Source: Candidatus Kaiserbacteria bacterium
Lineage (GTDB): Bacteria; Patescibacteriota; Minisyncoccia; Phycocordibacterales; UBA2100
Direction: 5' to 3'
Length of the DNA stretch: 44,210 bases
Assembly: GCA_016867375.1 (NCBI GenBank)
Contig: VGJQ01000005.1
Span: forward strand, 1 to 44,210
How positions within the stretch are numbered: position 1 is the first letter of the stretch; every line of letters starts with the position of its first letter. Of this stretch, positions 17,130 to 24,571 are shown one piece after another. The notes under the pieces were generated by a model, which was given only the letters and a program-made list of their open reading frames with translations, was not told the DNA's origin and ran no database searches. Made by a program: the position numbers and the translations under genes.

Positions 17130-17549
17130 CTATTCGTTCGCCACTTTTTCTTCGCTCGAGTCTTCGGTGGCGATGGGGGCAGATTCGGTGATCTCCTCTT
17201 CGCGAGCCTCTTCGACTTCGACTGCTTCTGCGATAGGCTCGGCCTCGGGAGTAGCTTCTTCGGCCGGCTTTTCAGGCGCGACAAACTTTGGGAGGACGTT
17301 GATCTTTTTGCCTGCAATGATGCCGGAGCTTACGAGCATATTGTGCATGGTATCGCTCGGCTGTGCGCCCTGCGAGATCCAGTATTTGATACGATCGGCA
17401 TTGAGGGCCTTCTCCTTGGTCTTTGGGTTATAGCTGCCGACCTTCTCTACGAAATTACCGGTCTTGGGACCGCGGGTGTGCTCGGTGACGATCACCCGGT
17501 ATGAGGGGCTATTGATGCGTCCGACGCGCTGTAATCGAATCTTTAACAT
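17130..17549 (-). CDS. rpsP: 30S ribosomal protein bS16 with acidic tail
   Basis: Small-subunit ribosomal protein. The first about 85 residues are a clear S16 (MLKIRLQRVGRINSPSYRVIV, then VGSYNPKTKE and IKYWISQGAQPSDTM). The remaining about 50 residues are an extension rich in Glu, Ala and Pro, making the protein 139 residues long versus roughly 80-90 in most bacteria. A leaderless promoter is visible: TTGACC at 17582-17587, a 17-bp spacer and TACAGT at 17559-17564, 9 nt before the ATG. Upstream lies a separately promoted, terminated short transcript (17593-17669), which may be an independent RNA or a leader of this gene. Confidence 0.95.
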   Translation of the reverse strand: MLKIRLQRVGRINSPSYRVIVTEHTRGPKTGNFVEKVGSYNPKTKEKALNADRIKYWISQGAQPSDTMHNMLVSSGIIAGKKINVLPKFVAPEKPAEEATPEAEPIAEAVEVEEAREEEITESAPIATEDSSEEKVANE

Positions 17550-17592
17550 AGTTGCGCCACTGTATCAGACAGGCCCAAAAAGGTCAAATTTC

Positions 17593-17669
17593 CAAAAGTA
17601 AAGGGCCCCGACACTGTAGCAAACAGCGCGGGGCCCCGGAGGAGGTCCTGAGCTCGAATCGAGGACCTT
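17593..17669 (-). ncRNA. Putative small RNA or terminated leader upstream of rpsP
   Basis: A strong promoter (17676-17703) would start transcription near 17669. The RNA would contain hairpin AGGTCCT/AGGACCT (17643-17668), a CCTCCTCC stretch, then a GC-rich hairpin with 8-bp outer arms GGGCCCCG/CGGGGCCC (17603-17636) and an inner CTGT/ACAG, followed by TTTACTTTT, which looks like an intrinsic terminator. Because rpsP has its own promoter downstream, an independent RNA of about 75 nt is the simpler reading; an attenuated rpsP leader is the alternative. No known RNA family is recognised. The CCTCCTCC stretch resembles an anti-Shine-Dalgarno sequence. Confidence 0.5.
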
Positions 17670-17675
17670 AGATAC

Positions 17676-17703
17676 ATTATAGCACACCCATATTTTTTTG
17701 CAA
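17676..17703 (-). promoter_or_regulatory. Promoter of the small RNA upstream of rpsP
   Basis: TTGCAA (17698-17703), a 16-bp spacer and an extended -10 TGCTATAAT (TATAAT at 17676-17681) form one of the best sigma-70-type promoters seen in the window. No open reading frame begins soon after it, which points to a non-coding transcript. Confidence 0.65.
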
Positions 17704-17769
17704 GCCCCCTTATTTTTTGCTTGTTTTCAACCATGTCTTCCCTATATCCCGACGAGGATACGTTGGGCC

Positions 17770-18293
17770 TCAATCCACTTCATTCCGAGCCAAATAGAAC
17801 TTGTTTGTTGCTTTTTCAAAACGGATTTTGAATTTTAGGAAAAAAGTTGCCTGCCCTAGCAAACCATCCATAGGGAGATTCTTTGGTCCCGTTCATACAT
17901 AAGTTCAACTAAAAATGAACGGGCCCATAAGTGTAGTCCTCAAATAACGGGTACATTATTTGAGGACGAGCCCTTACCGAAGAAAACAGGTGTACGATAT
18001 TCGACCTTAAAATCAGGGATCGCAATCTTCACTTCTGTCACAAAACCATCTAGTGATCCTATGCCACCCAATACACTCTTCCTGCATTGAGACTCATCAA
18101 TTCCTAAAGCCTCTGCGATATTGGAATGCAATACGGTGCCGTCCGTACCAGAATCAATCATGGCAAATACCGGGACTTTCTCGCGTCCATCTAATGTACA
18201 CACTTCAATAGATATGAGCGGTCGATGGACCCAGCTCATGCCAGGTCCAGCTTGGATTTTATAGTCGTATTCTTTCCACTTGACCCGCTTCAT
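17770..18293 (-). pseudogene. Retropepsin-like aspartic protease gene split by repeat copy 2
   Basis: The N-terminal part (from ATG 18293) has the aspartic protease motif VFAMIDSGTDGTVLHS (D-S-G-T) and a second conserved patch, SVLGGIGSLDG. At about 17975 the frame runs into the 92-bp double-hairpin repeat and stops at 17940. On the far side (17883-17770) another frame continues the family C-terminus: NLPMDGLLGQATFFLKFKI, then RFEKATNKFYLARNEVD and TGA. Removing 92 nt joins the parts as VFFGKNLPMDGLL in frame. Before insertion the product would have been a small soluble retropepsin-type protease. The ATG overlaps the stop of the upstream small gene by 4 nt. The shortened product may still be made but lacks the end of the fold. 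Confidence 0.8.
17885..17976 (-). mobile_element. Double-hairpin repeat, copy 2 (inside a gene)
   Basis: Read on the minus strand from TAAGGGCTCG to GAACGGGACC, 92 bp. Hairpin A spans 17936-17967; its variable stem bases are TCAA/TTGA, unlike any other copy but still paired, with one G-T pair near the loop. It interrupts the retropepsin-like gene; the flanks carry AAG on both sides. Confidence 0.88.
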
Positions 18294-18493
18294 GTGAACG
18301 AAAAACAATACTCTAGATCAGACCGCAACACTCTCATATATACATAGTCGTTCTTATGCTCCCCAAGACGGTCACGCAAGACCTTAAGATTCGCCGCGCA
18401 ATCAACAACCTTCCGATGGTTCTTCGTAAGAGCGACCCACTTGTCCTCATGCTCTTTGCCCAAGATCCTTGAAAAATCGGCATTTACTTTCAT
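18290..18493 (-). CDS. Small DUF5678-like protein
   Basis: A 67-residue protein starting MKVNADFSRILGKEHEDKWVA. The EDKWVALTKNHRKVVDCAANL segment resembles the small DUF5678 proteins of Patescibacteria, whose function is unknown. It precedes and overlaps (ATGA) the split retropepsin-like gene, so the two formed an operon. A TACAAT -10 box at 18501-18506 lies 7 nt upstream of the ATG, indicating leaderless transcription. The family assignment is from recall of its pattern and is tentative. Confidence 0.6.
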   Translation of the reverse strand: MKVNADFSRILGKEHEDKWVALTKNHRKVVDCAANLKVLRDRLGEHKNDYVYMRVLRSDLEYCFSFT

Positions 18494-18622
18494 ATGCTCA
18501 ATTGTAGCATACTTACTAATTTGTCACTTTTTAGATTCGACTAGATTGACGGGACCAAATAGTACCCCAGTCCCCGAGGAGCTTTTATTCATTCCCTAAC
18601 ATAGGGATATGACTTAATCTGT

Positions 18623-19051
18623 CTATTTTAATAGTATAAGGATCAACAAAATAATTATGATTGTAGTAGCGCTTAGACTTGCAATCCATCCACCGATTAA
18701 AAATAAGACGCCGATACTAATCACAGCGAGTCCGAGATAAATCAGTAACTTCAATATCTTGATCACTATTTCCCAGCCTAGTCCGATAAACGTTATTATT
18801 GATAGCTTAATCGATGCAATAATTTCATTGCGATATTTCCTATTTAACATTTTGATTAGGTCCGAGCGAAGTAGTATCAAAACGACTCCAAGTAAATAGG
18901 TCCAAATAAAGTAGGTCGCGAACGTATCGTTGTCTAGAAACCCGTTAAAAAACGCTATCCCAGCTATTAACCCAAATATGATAACGTAAATACCTGCTAG
19001 CCATTTTAGAATTCTAACAACGGCTATGTATATTTCCTGTCTTATATTCAT
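18623..19051 (-). CDS. Small integral membrane protein
   Basis: A 142-residue, strongly hydrophobic protein with about four membrane segments, a short charged linker in the middle (RSDLIKMLNRKYRNE) and an isoleucine/leucine-rich C-terminal span (TIIIILLILILLK). No family is recognised. It starts 5 nt after the smc stop, so it is probably cotranscribed with smc, though it is clearly more A/T-rich than smc, which may mean a separate origin. Confidence 0.65.
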   Translation of the reverse strand: MNIRQEIYIAVVRILKWLAGIYVIIFGLIAGIAFFNGFLDNDTFATYFIWTYLLGVVLILLRSDLIKMLNRKYRNEIIASIKLSIITFIGLGWEIVIKILKLLIYLGLAVISIGVLFLIGGWIASLSATTIIIILLILILLK

Positions 19052-19056
19052 GGTGG

Positions 19057-21279
19057 TTATTTAGCCACTTTTTCTGCCTCAGCTAACTTTACTGACAAGA
19101 GCTTCGAAACACCGTCGGAGCCCATGGTCACGCCGTAGAGCTCCCCTGCCGCGGCCATGGTCGCTCTATTGTGCGTGATGACGATGAGCTGGCTGTGCGC
19201 ACCCAAGAGACGAATCATGTCGGCATAGCGCTTGCTATTGGCTTCATCGAGAGCGGCGTCGGTCTCATCGAGGATGAGAAACGGCGGCGGATTGACCTGC
19301 GACATCGAGAAGATAAGTGCGATCGACGTGAGCGCACGTTCACCGCCGGAGAGCACTTCGAGTCCGCGGACTTTCTTGCGCGGCAGAGAGACCGAAATCG
19401 AGAGTCCGGCGTAGAGCGATTCTTCTTCCGCGCCGATATCTTCCACCTCGTCATCTTCAGCAAGGTCCGACCTTGCTGGGCGGGTGGGCTTTTCGATTGT
19501 GAGTTTGGCTTCGCCGCCACCGAAGAGTTTGGAAAAGAATTCTTGGAGCGCGACATTGATGTGCGTGAGGCCTTCGGCAAAGCGCTGGTCGATCGTCTTC
19601 TCGAGCTCCGCAATAATGTCGCGCAGGGATGCTGCAGAGCTTTCAAGATCCGCCAATTCTTTGGAGAGAAATTCATCACGCTCTTTGGTCTGATTGAATT
19701 CCTTGATCACGGCGTCGCTATTGCCTATCCCTGCCTCTTCGATCTTGATCTTGAGACGCTCCATCGCGCGGCGACGCTTCTCCTGCACTGAGCGATCTTC
19801 TGAAAGCGCGCCCTGCGGTATCTCACTGCGATCCCACCCATGGATGGCCGCACCGATGAGTGCGATGCCCTCACGCACCTCCTCTTCAAAACGCTCACGG
19901 GCAGATGCTACGGCCGTACGCATCGTCTCCACCTGCGCGAGCTTCGCCCGCGCCTCGCGCAGACGCCCTTCAAGCGCGATCGTATCGCGCTCTGCGACGA
20001 GTCCTGATTCGCGCACATGGATCAATTCCTGTCGAAGTGATTCGATCGCCTCCATGGCATCGGACTCTTTCTCCCGCGCATGCTCGAGTGCTTTGGAAAG
20101 CTCGGCGACTTGTCGTCCCTGCTGCACATTCGGTGCATGGACCTTGTCGGCAAACCCTTCAAGGAATGACGTGATGAGGTCGCGTGCGCGTTTGAGGAAA
20201 GTATGTATTTCGCCCGGCTCTCTGGCTTGCTCGATATGAGTGAGGACGTCTTCGATATCCGCGGCAAATGTCCGTGCAGATGCGCTCGATATACTTTCCG
20301 TGACAGTGACGCCCGCCGCCTCCAGCGCCCCTTCTGCGCGCCCGAGCTCGCGACTCACACGTCCGCCTTCGGCCCGCGCCTGTGCGAGTGTATGCTCAGC
20401 GTCGCGCAACTTCGATTGGATGCCGGTAGTGGCGGCCTCGCCGCCGCCGGTGCGTTTTGATCGTGCATCTTCGAGACTGCGTGCTGTGTCACGGACCTCC
20501 GTATCAAACACGCGCGCGTCATCGCGCAAACGGACATCTTCTTGTGTGATCCAGGCATGCTCGCGTGCGAGATACTCGTGCATCTGTGCGGCGAGCTCGT
20601 CGCGGAGTTCGCGCGCCTTCTCGATCTTTTCGACCTGCATGCGCAGGAAATGCAGGTGGGGTCCTATCTCGCGCCGCAGGGATTTTGTCTTGTCGATATT
20701 GACGGCAGTCTCTTGCAGCTTGCGCTCGCTCTCGGCCTTTTTGTGCTGGTAGAGTTTGAGGCCGAGCGCGTCTTCGACCATCTCGCGGCGCTCTTTGGCG
20801 CTCGCATTGAGGATCCGGTCCGCTTCGCCCTGCGAAATGATCTGGTACCCCGAGCCGCCGATATTGGCTCCAGCGAGAAGGCGGATCACGTCTTTGAGGC
20901 GGACCTGCGTGCCGTTGAGCAGGTACTCATTCTGGCCGTCGCGATGCACGACGCGCTCGACGGTCACCTCGGGAAAATCGATATCGAGGAGCCTTTTGCC
21001 CGTGCGGTCTGTCTCGTTGTCGAAGACGACCTTGACGCTCGCGCGATTGGCGCGCGGCAATGCAGGGCTGCCGCCCCAAATGAGATCCTCGCCTTTTTTG
21101 GACCGAAGTGATTTCATCGACTGCTCACCGAGTACGAAGCGGAACGCTTCGGCGACATTGGATTTGCCGCTGCCGTTGGGCCCGACAATCGACGCGATGG
21201 AGGAGGTAAACGCGAGCCGCTCTTTCTTGCCGAAAGATTTGAATCCGAGCAACTCTATGGATTTCAGATACATCGCCAT
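19057..21279 (-). CDS. smc: Chromosome segregation protein SMC, shortened
   Basis: An ATPase that organises and segregates chromosomes. The 740-residue protein has the SMC N-terminus (YLKSIELLGFKSFG), Walker A GPNGSGKSN (about 33-41), a central region of coiled coils, the ABC signature LSGGERALTSIAL and Walker B FLILDETDAALDEAN near the C-terminus. Typical SMCs have about 1,150-1,200 residues with a globular hinge; here the coils are much shorter and no clear hinge is visible, so this may be a minimal or Rad50-like arrangement. A REP palindrome lies in the coding sequence at 19458-19478. A TACAAT -10 box lies 6 nt before the ATG at 21279; an in-frame ATG at 21273 is the alternative start. Confidence 0.9.
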   Translation of the reverse strand: MAMYLKSIELLGFKSFGKKERLAFTSSIASIVGPNGSGKSNVAEAFRFVLGEQSMKSLRSKKGEDLIWGGSPALPRANRASVKVVFDNETDRTGKRLLDIDFPEVTVERVVHRDGQNEYLLNGTQVRLKDVIRLLAGANIGGSGYQIISQGEADRILNASAKERREMVEDALGLKLYQHKKAESERKLQETAVNIDKTKSLRREIGPHLHFLRMQVEKIEKARELRDELAAQMHEYLAREHAWITQEDVRLRDDARVFDTEVRDTARSLEDARSKRTGGGEAATTGIQSKLRDAEHTLAQARAEGGRVSRELGRAEGALEAAGVTVTESISSASARTFAADIEDVLTHIEQAREPGEIHTFLKRARDLITSFLEGFADKVHAPNVQQGRQVAELSKALEHAREKESDAMEAIESLRQELIHVRESGLVAERDTIALEGRLREARAKLAQVETMRTAVASARERFEEEVREGIALIGAAIHGWDRSEIPQGALSEDRSVQEKRRRAMERLKIKIEEAGIGNSDAVIKEFNQTKERDEFLSKELADLESSAASLRDIIAELEKTIDQRFAEGLTHINVALQEFFSKLFGGGEAKLTIEKPTRPARSDLAEDDEVEDIGAEEESLYAGLSISVSLPRKKVRGLEVLSGGERALTSIALIFSMSQVNPPPFLILDETDAALDEANSKRYADMIRLLGAHSQLIVITHNRATMAAAGELYGVTMGSDGVSKLLSVKLAEAEKVAK
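19458..19478. repeat. REP palindrome within smc
   Basis: CAGCAAGGTC, one central base, GACCTTGCTG: the same 21-nt palindrome found three times around the RAYT gene at 42.4-43.2 kb. In smc it encodes PARSDLA (residues about 600-607) in a low-complexity stretch between the coil and the C-terminal ATPase part. Confidence 0.8.
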
Positions 21280-21322
21280 TTTGCTATTGTATCAAATATC
21301 TGCCCAATGCCGGCAAAAAAAG

Positions 21323-21351
21323 GGATCGCAATGAGGTCATCATTGCGATCC
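21323..21351 (-). terminator. Intrinsic terminator of the 320-residue membrane protein gene
   Basis: Twelve-base-pair perfect stem GGATCGCAATGA/TCATTGCGATCC with a 5-nt loop. On the minus strand it is followed by a run of seven T, immediately after the stop codon at 21352. Confidence 0.85.
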
Positions 21352-22314
21352 TTAGTTTTTGCTCCCGACAAACAGTGCAGTGCCAAGACGTCCGAGGAAT
21401 CCGAAAAGAAACCATGTCTGAGCTTCCACATTCCACCATGGAGCATATATGAGTGAGACCGAGATCTCGATCCATTCACGCAGGTCTTTCCTGAAGAGCT
21501 CGATCTGCGTGCGATCTTGCACATCTACCTTGGCAGGCAATGCTCTGATCGCATCTTCGGTTTTGGTAATGACGTCGAGCAACTCCAGAAACGCGCTTGC
21601 TTTCGGCGGCGGATCAGTATCCGCACGCTTCACTTTTTTCGTCCGCGGACCAGCTGCGATATAGCGATTTTTTGCCTCCAAGAGACGAAGATAGTTCTTT
21701 TCGACCACCTTGATAATCGCTTCTTCGGCCACTGTGACATGTTCCCGATGAGCCGTTTGCACACACCGATCCATGTAGGTATCTACAGCATGCTGTTCAT
21801 CGAGATTTGCGGTCGCATCGTGCACGAGTGCGGCGAAGACATTGAGACACCCCAGAAAATGTTGCGATTTCTCGACTTTCTTCATCGGCGCCGGCCGAGG
21901 AATCCGGAGAGAAATGTCCATGATCTCTTGGATCATTCGCGGTATTTCGATTTTTTGAGGTGTACGACGGACTCCGAATTCGTGGAGCTTGTCATACGCT
22001 TCCAAAAATACCGCCTTCGTGGATGCACCGGTCTCTTGCTCAGAGAGGACTTTTGCCCGCTCCGCAAGGCTATATGCCGCGCTGCCCACCGCTTTACGTG
22101 TGTCGGGACGCGACATCCTCACTGAGGATTTCAGTACATTCTCGTGCAGCTCCCACATCCTCCGAAAAAAGAGGATGAGGATACCGATGAGAATCGCTGC
22201 CAAAATGAGAGCACTTGCGGCAAACGGCTTCGGATCCCCAGTCGTCAGTACCCCGTCACCAACCTTGGTCGGATCGACGATCAGGAACGGGTCGATGATC
22301 TTTTCCTCAAACAT
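21352..22314 (-). CDS. Hypothetical membrane-anchored protein
   Basis: A 320-residue protein with one clear membrane span near the N-terminus (ALILAAILIGILILFFRRMW, about 35-54) and a long, mostly helical soluble part with many charged residues. The end is again hydrophobic (WFLFGFLGRLGTALFVG). No family is recognised. It has a good ribosome-binding site (AAGGAGGGAG before the ATG) and a promoter TTGACA-17 nt-TATTTT upstream at about 22355-22385, so it has a real leader. An intrinsic terminator follows its stop. The nested palindrome at 22443-22482 lies upstream of the promoter. Confidence 0.65.
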   Translation of the reverse strand: MFEEKIIDPFLIVDPTKVGDGVLTTGDPKPFAASALILAAILIGILILFFRRMWELHENVLKSSVRMSRPDTRKAVGSAAYSLAERAKVLSEQETGASTKAVFLEAYDKLHEFGVRRTPQKIEIPRMIQEIMDISLRIPRPAPMKKVEKSQHFLGCLNVFAALVHDATANLDEQHAVDTYMDRCVQTAHREHVTVAEEAIIKVVEKNYLRLLEAKNRYIAAGPRTKKVKRADTDPPPKASAFLELLDVITKTEDAIRALPAKVDVQDRTQIELFRKDLREWIEISVSLIYAPWWNVEAQTWFLFGFLGRLGTALFVGSKN

Positions 22315-22442
22315 GACTCCCTCCTTTCCGTGGGGTCCATGGCTCTGTTCTAGTGTGAAAATACGCCTATTTGAGCTTCATGTCAAATTCATGAATCATC
22401 AGGGTGCTCTTCGTACCGCCTGGGGGTCTGTACCTTCGATGC

Positions 22443-22482
22443 GATATGCTATCTTTGCGCTATAGCGCCGTGATAGCATATC
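22443..22482. promoter_or_regulatory. Nested palindrome, operator-like
   Basis: Outer arms GATATGCTATC/GATAGCATATC enclose an inner GCGC-TATA-GCGC palindrome with 3-nt spacers. The outline (outer arms, spacer, inner arms with TATA centre) matches the palindromes that frame the two PaaX-like genes, but the sequence differs. It lies between rnc and the 320-residue membrane protein gene. It has no T-run, so it is not an obvious terminator. Confidence 0.55.
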
Positions 22483-22491
22483 CGGCCGTAT

Positions 22492-22503
22492 GGACGAGCC
22501 CTT
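22492..22503 (-). repeat. Remnant of a further double-hairpin repeat
   Basis: GGACGAGCCCTT is identical to the TAAG-end of the double-hairpin element and lies directly next to copy 3. It looks like the remains of a second copy in tandem. Confidence 0.6.
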
Positions 22504-22504
22504 C

Positions 22505-22596
22505 GGTCCCGTTCATAAATAACTTCAACATAATATGAACGGGACCATAAGTGTAGTCCACACATAACGGGTACGTTATGTGTGGACGAGCCCTTA
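22505..22596 (-). mobile_element. Double-hairpin repeat, copy 3
   Basis: Same 92-bp unit; here hairpin B is perfectly paired (GGTCCCGTTCAT with ATGAACGGGACC) and hairpin A has the variable pairs ACAC/GTGT. Its first codon is the TAA stop of rnc. The other end is followed by GAAG and then the start of another copy, suggesting tandem insertion. Confidence 0.88.
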
Positions 22597-23280
22597 CCAG
22601 TTTTTCGCTACAAGGGCCTTCTGCGCGGCATCCTGTTCTGATTCTTGTTTCGATTTGCCTTCCCCCACTGCCGCGCGCGCGCCACCTAAATATACAGCGG
22701 TCATGAAGCGCTTATCGTGATCGGGGCCGACCTGACTGACCAGCTCGTAGGTGGGCGTGATACCCATTTTCTCCTGGGCGATTTCCTGCAGCCGACTCTT
22801 CGAGTCTTGCCAGAGGCGCTTCTCGACGACCTCATCGGCTTTGTGGAAAATGTTGGTAGCGATGAATGTGCGTGCAGCGTCGTATCCGGCATCGAGATAG
22901 ATGGCGCCGATCATCGCCTCAAATGCATTGGCGAGGATGATGGAGCGGGCGCGGCCCGTGTCTTTGGCCTCGCCGCGCGAGAGCAGCATATGATCGTTCA
23001 TACCGAGCTTCGTCGCCGCATCCGAGATGGATACCGTATTGACGAGCGCGGCACGATAGGCGGTGAGATCACCCTCGGGCTTTTCGGGATATTTTGCAAA
23101 GAGGAATTCGGTGACGGCGAGTTCGAGCACCGCGTCGCCGAGAAATTCAAGACGTTCGTTGTGTTCGCGGCCGGGCGTCCTGTTTTCATTGAGATAGGAG
23201 CGATGCGTAAACGCCGTCTCGATGAGGCGTTTGTCTTTGAATGTGTATCCGATACGTTCTTCAAATGCGTCGAACGACAT
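22594..23280 (-). CDS. rnc: Ribonuclease III
   Basis: Cleaves double-stranded RNA in rRNA and mRNA processing. The 228-residue protein has the RNase III signature ERLEFLGDAVLELAVTEFLF with the catalytic acidic residues, a second site in the DAGYDAA region, and a C-terminal double-stranded-RNA-binding domain ending EQDAAQKALVAKNW. The start at 23280 (MSFDAFEERIGYTF) is preferred over 23289 because TATAAT at 23288-23293 overlaps the upstream ATG and sits 7 nt before the downstream one. Its stop codon is provided at the boundary of repeat copy 3. The repeat's strong hairpins would be part of the rnc mRNA 3' end and could themselves be RNase III substrates (inference). Confidence 0.94.
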   Translation of the reverse strand: MSFDAFEERIGYTFKDKRLIETAFTHRSYLNENRTPGREHNERLEFLGDAVLELAVTEFLFAKYPEKPEGDLTAYRAALVNTVSISDAATKLGMNDHMLLSRGEAKDTGRARSIILANAFEAMIGAIYLDAGYDAARTFIATNIFHKADEVVEKRLWQDSKSRLQEIAQEKMGITPTYELVSQVGPDHDKRFMTAVYLGGARAAVGEGKSKQESEQDAAQKALVAKNW

Positions 23281-23318
23281 ACCTGCCATTATACGTTATT
23301 CTCCCACTTCATCGATAA

Positions 23319-24230
23319 TTAGCGCTTGCCTCGCTGAGCAAGGATGTTGATCGCCCGTGTCACCACAGGAAGGATGTCGTCGTAGAAATTGAGCTCGCCG
23401 ACCGAAGCAAGCGGAAACCACTGCGCATCATCAAGACCTCCTTCGCGCTTGAGTGTGAGGTCGGCGAAAGGTGCGCGGGCGAGAAAATAGGTCGCGTGAC
23501 GGCGCTTCTTGCCTCCCGGCACATTGGTGTCGTTGGCGATGTATTCGTTCTCGCCAAGCGGGTCTTCGATTTCCGCATCGAGTCCGGTCTCTTCGCGAAT
23601 CTTACGCAAAGTGCCGGCGGTCTGATCTTCGCCGGGCTGCAACTTGCCCTTGGAGAGAGTCCAATGTCCGAATATGTCGTGGACGAGTGCGAGATACACC
23701 TCATCCCCTTCGCGCGCATAGACGACGGCCCCCACGAGCTCCTCGACAGGCATTGGCGCCGACTTGCGTTCATTGCGTCGCGTCACACCATCAGCTTTTC
23801 CTGGGCTCCCCAATTCGATATACACGGCACCCAACACACCATTGACGAAACGACTCGACGAGGCGCCGCCAAAACCCTTGGCAAGCTCGATTGCTTCATT
23901 GATTGCTACTTTGGCGGGCACTTGTGTGCGATCGGCAAAGAGGAGCTCAGTGAGGCCGAGACGAAGGATATTGCGGTCGATAGCGGCGATCTTTTCCAGC
24001 GGCCACTCCGGGGCGGCACGTACGATGACTTCATCGATCTCCTTTTGCTTCCCGATGATCATCTGTAGGAGATTCTTCATAAACGGCACATCAGAGTCGC
24101 GCGTGCCAAATTCCCGTCCATAATCCGAAAGACGGGCTACACACTGATCAAAAGTCATTTCTCCACCCGACTGATCACGCTCGAATAGCACTTGGAGGAC
24201 AACTGACCGCGCTAAGTGTCTGTTTGCCAT
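23319..24230 (-). CDS. nusB: NusB antitermination factor fused to a Nudix hydrolase
   Basis: Residues 1 to about 140 are NusB (MANRHLARSVVLQVLFERD, IAAIDRNILRLGLTELLF, VAINEAIELAKGFGG, SRFVNGVLGA), which with NusE binds boxA in rRNA antitermination. Residues about 160-303 are a Nudix domain. The Nudix box is G-x5-E-x7-R-K-x2-EE-x-G: the residue after the Arg, normally Glu, is Lys, while the metal-binding EE is present, so activity is uncertain. The 303-residue length is about twice that of a lone NusB. It lies just upstream of rnc, a common neighbourhood for rRNA-processing genes. Confidence 0.88.
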   Translation of the reverse strand: MANRHLARSVVLQVLFERDQSGGEMTFDQCVARLSDYGREFGTRDSDVPFMKNLLQMIIGKQKEIDEVIVRAAPEWPLEKIAAIDRNILRLGLTELLFADRTQVPAKVAINEAIELAKGFGGASSSRFVNGVLGAVYIELGSPGKADGVTRRNERKSAPMPVEELVGAVVYAREGDEVYLALVHDIFGHWTLSKGKLQPGEDQTAGTLRKIREETGLDAEIEDPLGENEYIANDTNVPGGKKRRHATYFLARAPFADLTLKREGGLDDAQWFPLASVGELNFYDDILPVVTRAINILAQRGKR

Positions 24231-24277
24231 TGAGATGAATGATCAGGTGATAAAGAGCAAGAAATTCTAGGGGGAGA

Positions 24278-24535
24278 TTAGGTGGCTGCGGCCTCGGATT
24301 CTTTTTCGGTAACGGGGCGATCGGCACTGTGTCGCTTGGCACGGCGGGCCTCACGATTGGCGCGCGCGACGACGTCGATCACGACCTTATCATTGTACTT
24401 GCCGCATTCGGGACAGGCGCGATGAGACTGGCGCAAAGCGCCGCAGGAGCAGGTGGAAAGGCGCACGCCGGAAATAGCATGGTGGCTGCGTCGTTTGCCT
24501 GTTTTTGAGCGGTTGACCCGCATTCGGACTACCAT
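24278..24535 (-). CDS. rpmF: 50S ribosomal protein bL32
   Basis: Large-subunit ribosomal protein. The 85-residue sequence begins MVVRMRVNRSKTGKRRSHHAI, typical of L32, and keeps the four-cysteine zinc ribbon (CSC and CPEC). The C-terminal third is a charged extension (ANREARRAKRHSADRPVTEKE) longer than in most L32 proteins. A TACAAT -10 box at 24543-24548 lies 7 nt before the ATG, giving a leaderless transcript. Confidence 0.95.
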   Translation of the reverse strand: MVVRMRVNRSKTGKRRSHHAISGVRLSTCSCGALRQSHRACPECGKYNDKVVIDVVARANREARRAKRHSADRPVTEKESEAAAT

Positions 24536-24571
24536 AGCGGCAATTGTAGCCTAATTCCTACGCTTTGCAAC

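Noticed and set aside
17640-17670. tRNA fragment because of a TCGAATC-like stretch
   Set aside because: No acceptor or anticodon stems are present; the bases belong to a short hairpin after the promoter.
17543-17773. Open frame on the minus strand overlapping the rpsP upstream region
   Set aside because: It crosses two strong hairpins, has no family-like sequence and ends within rpsP; the promoter and terminator fit a non-coding RNA better.
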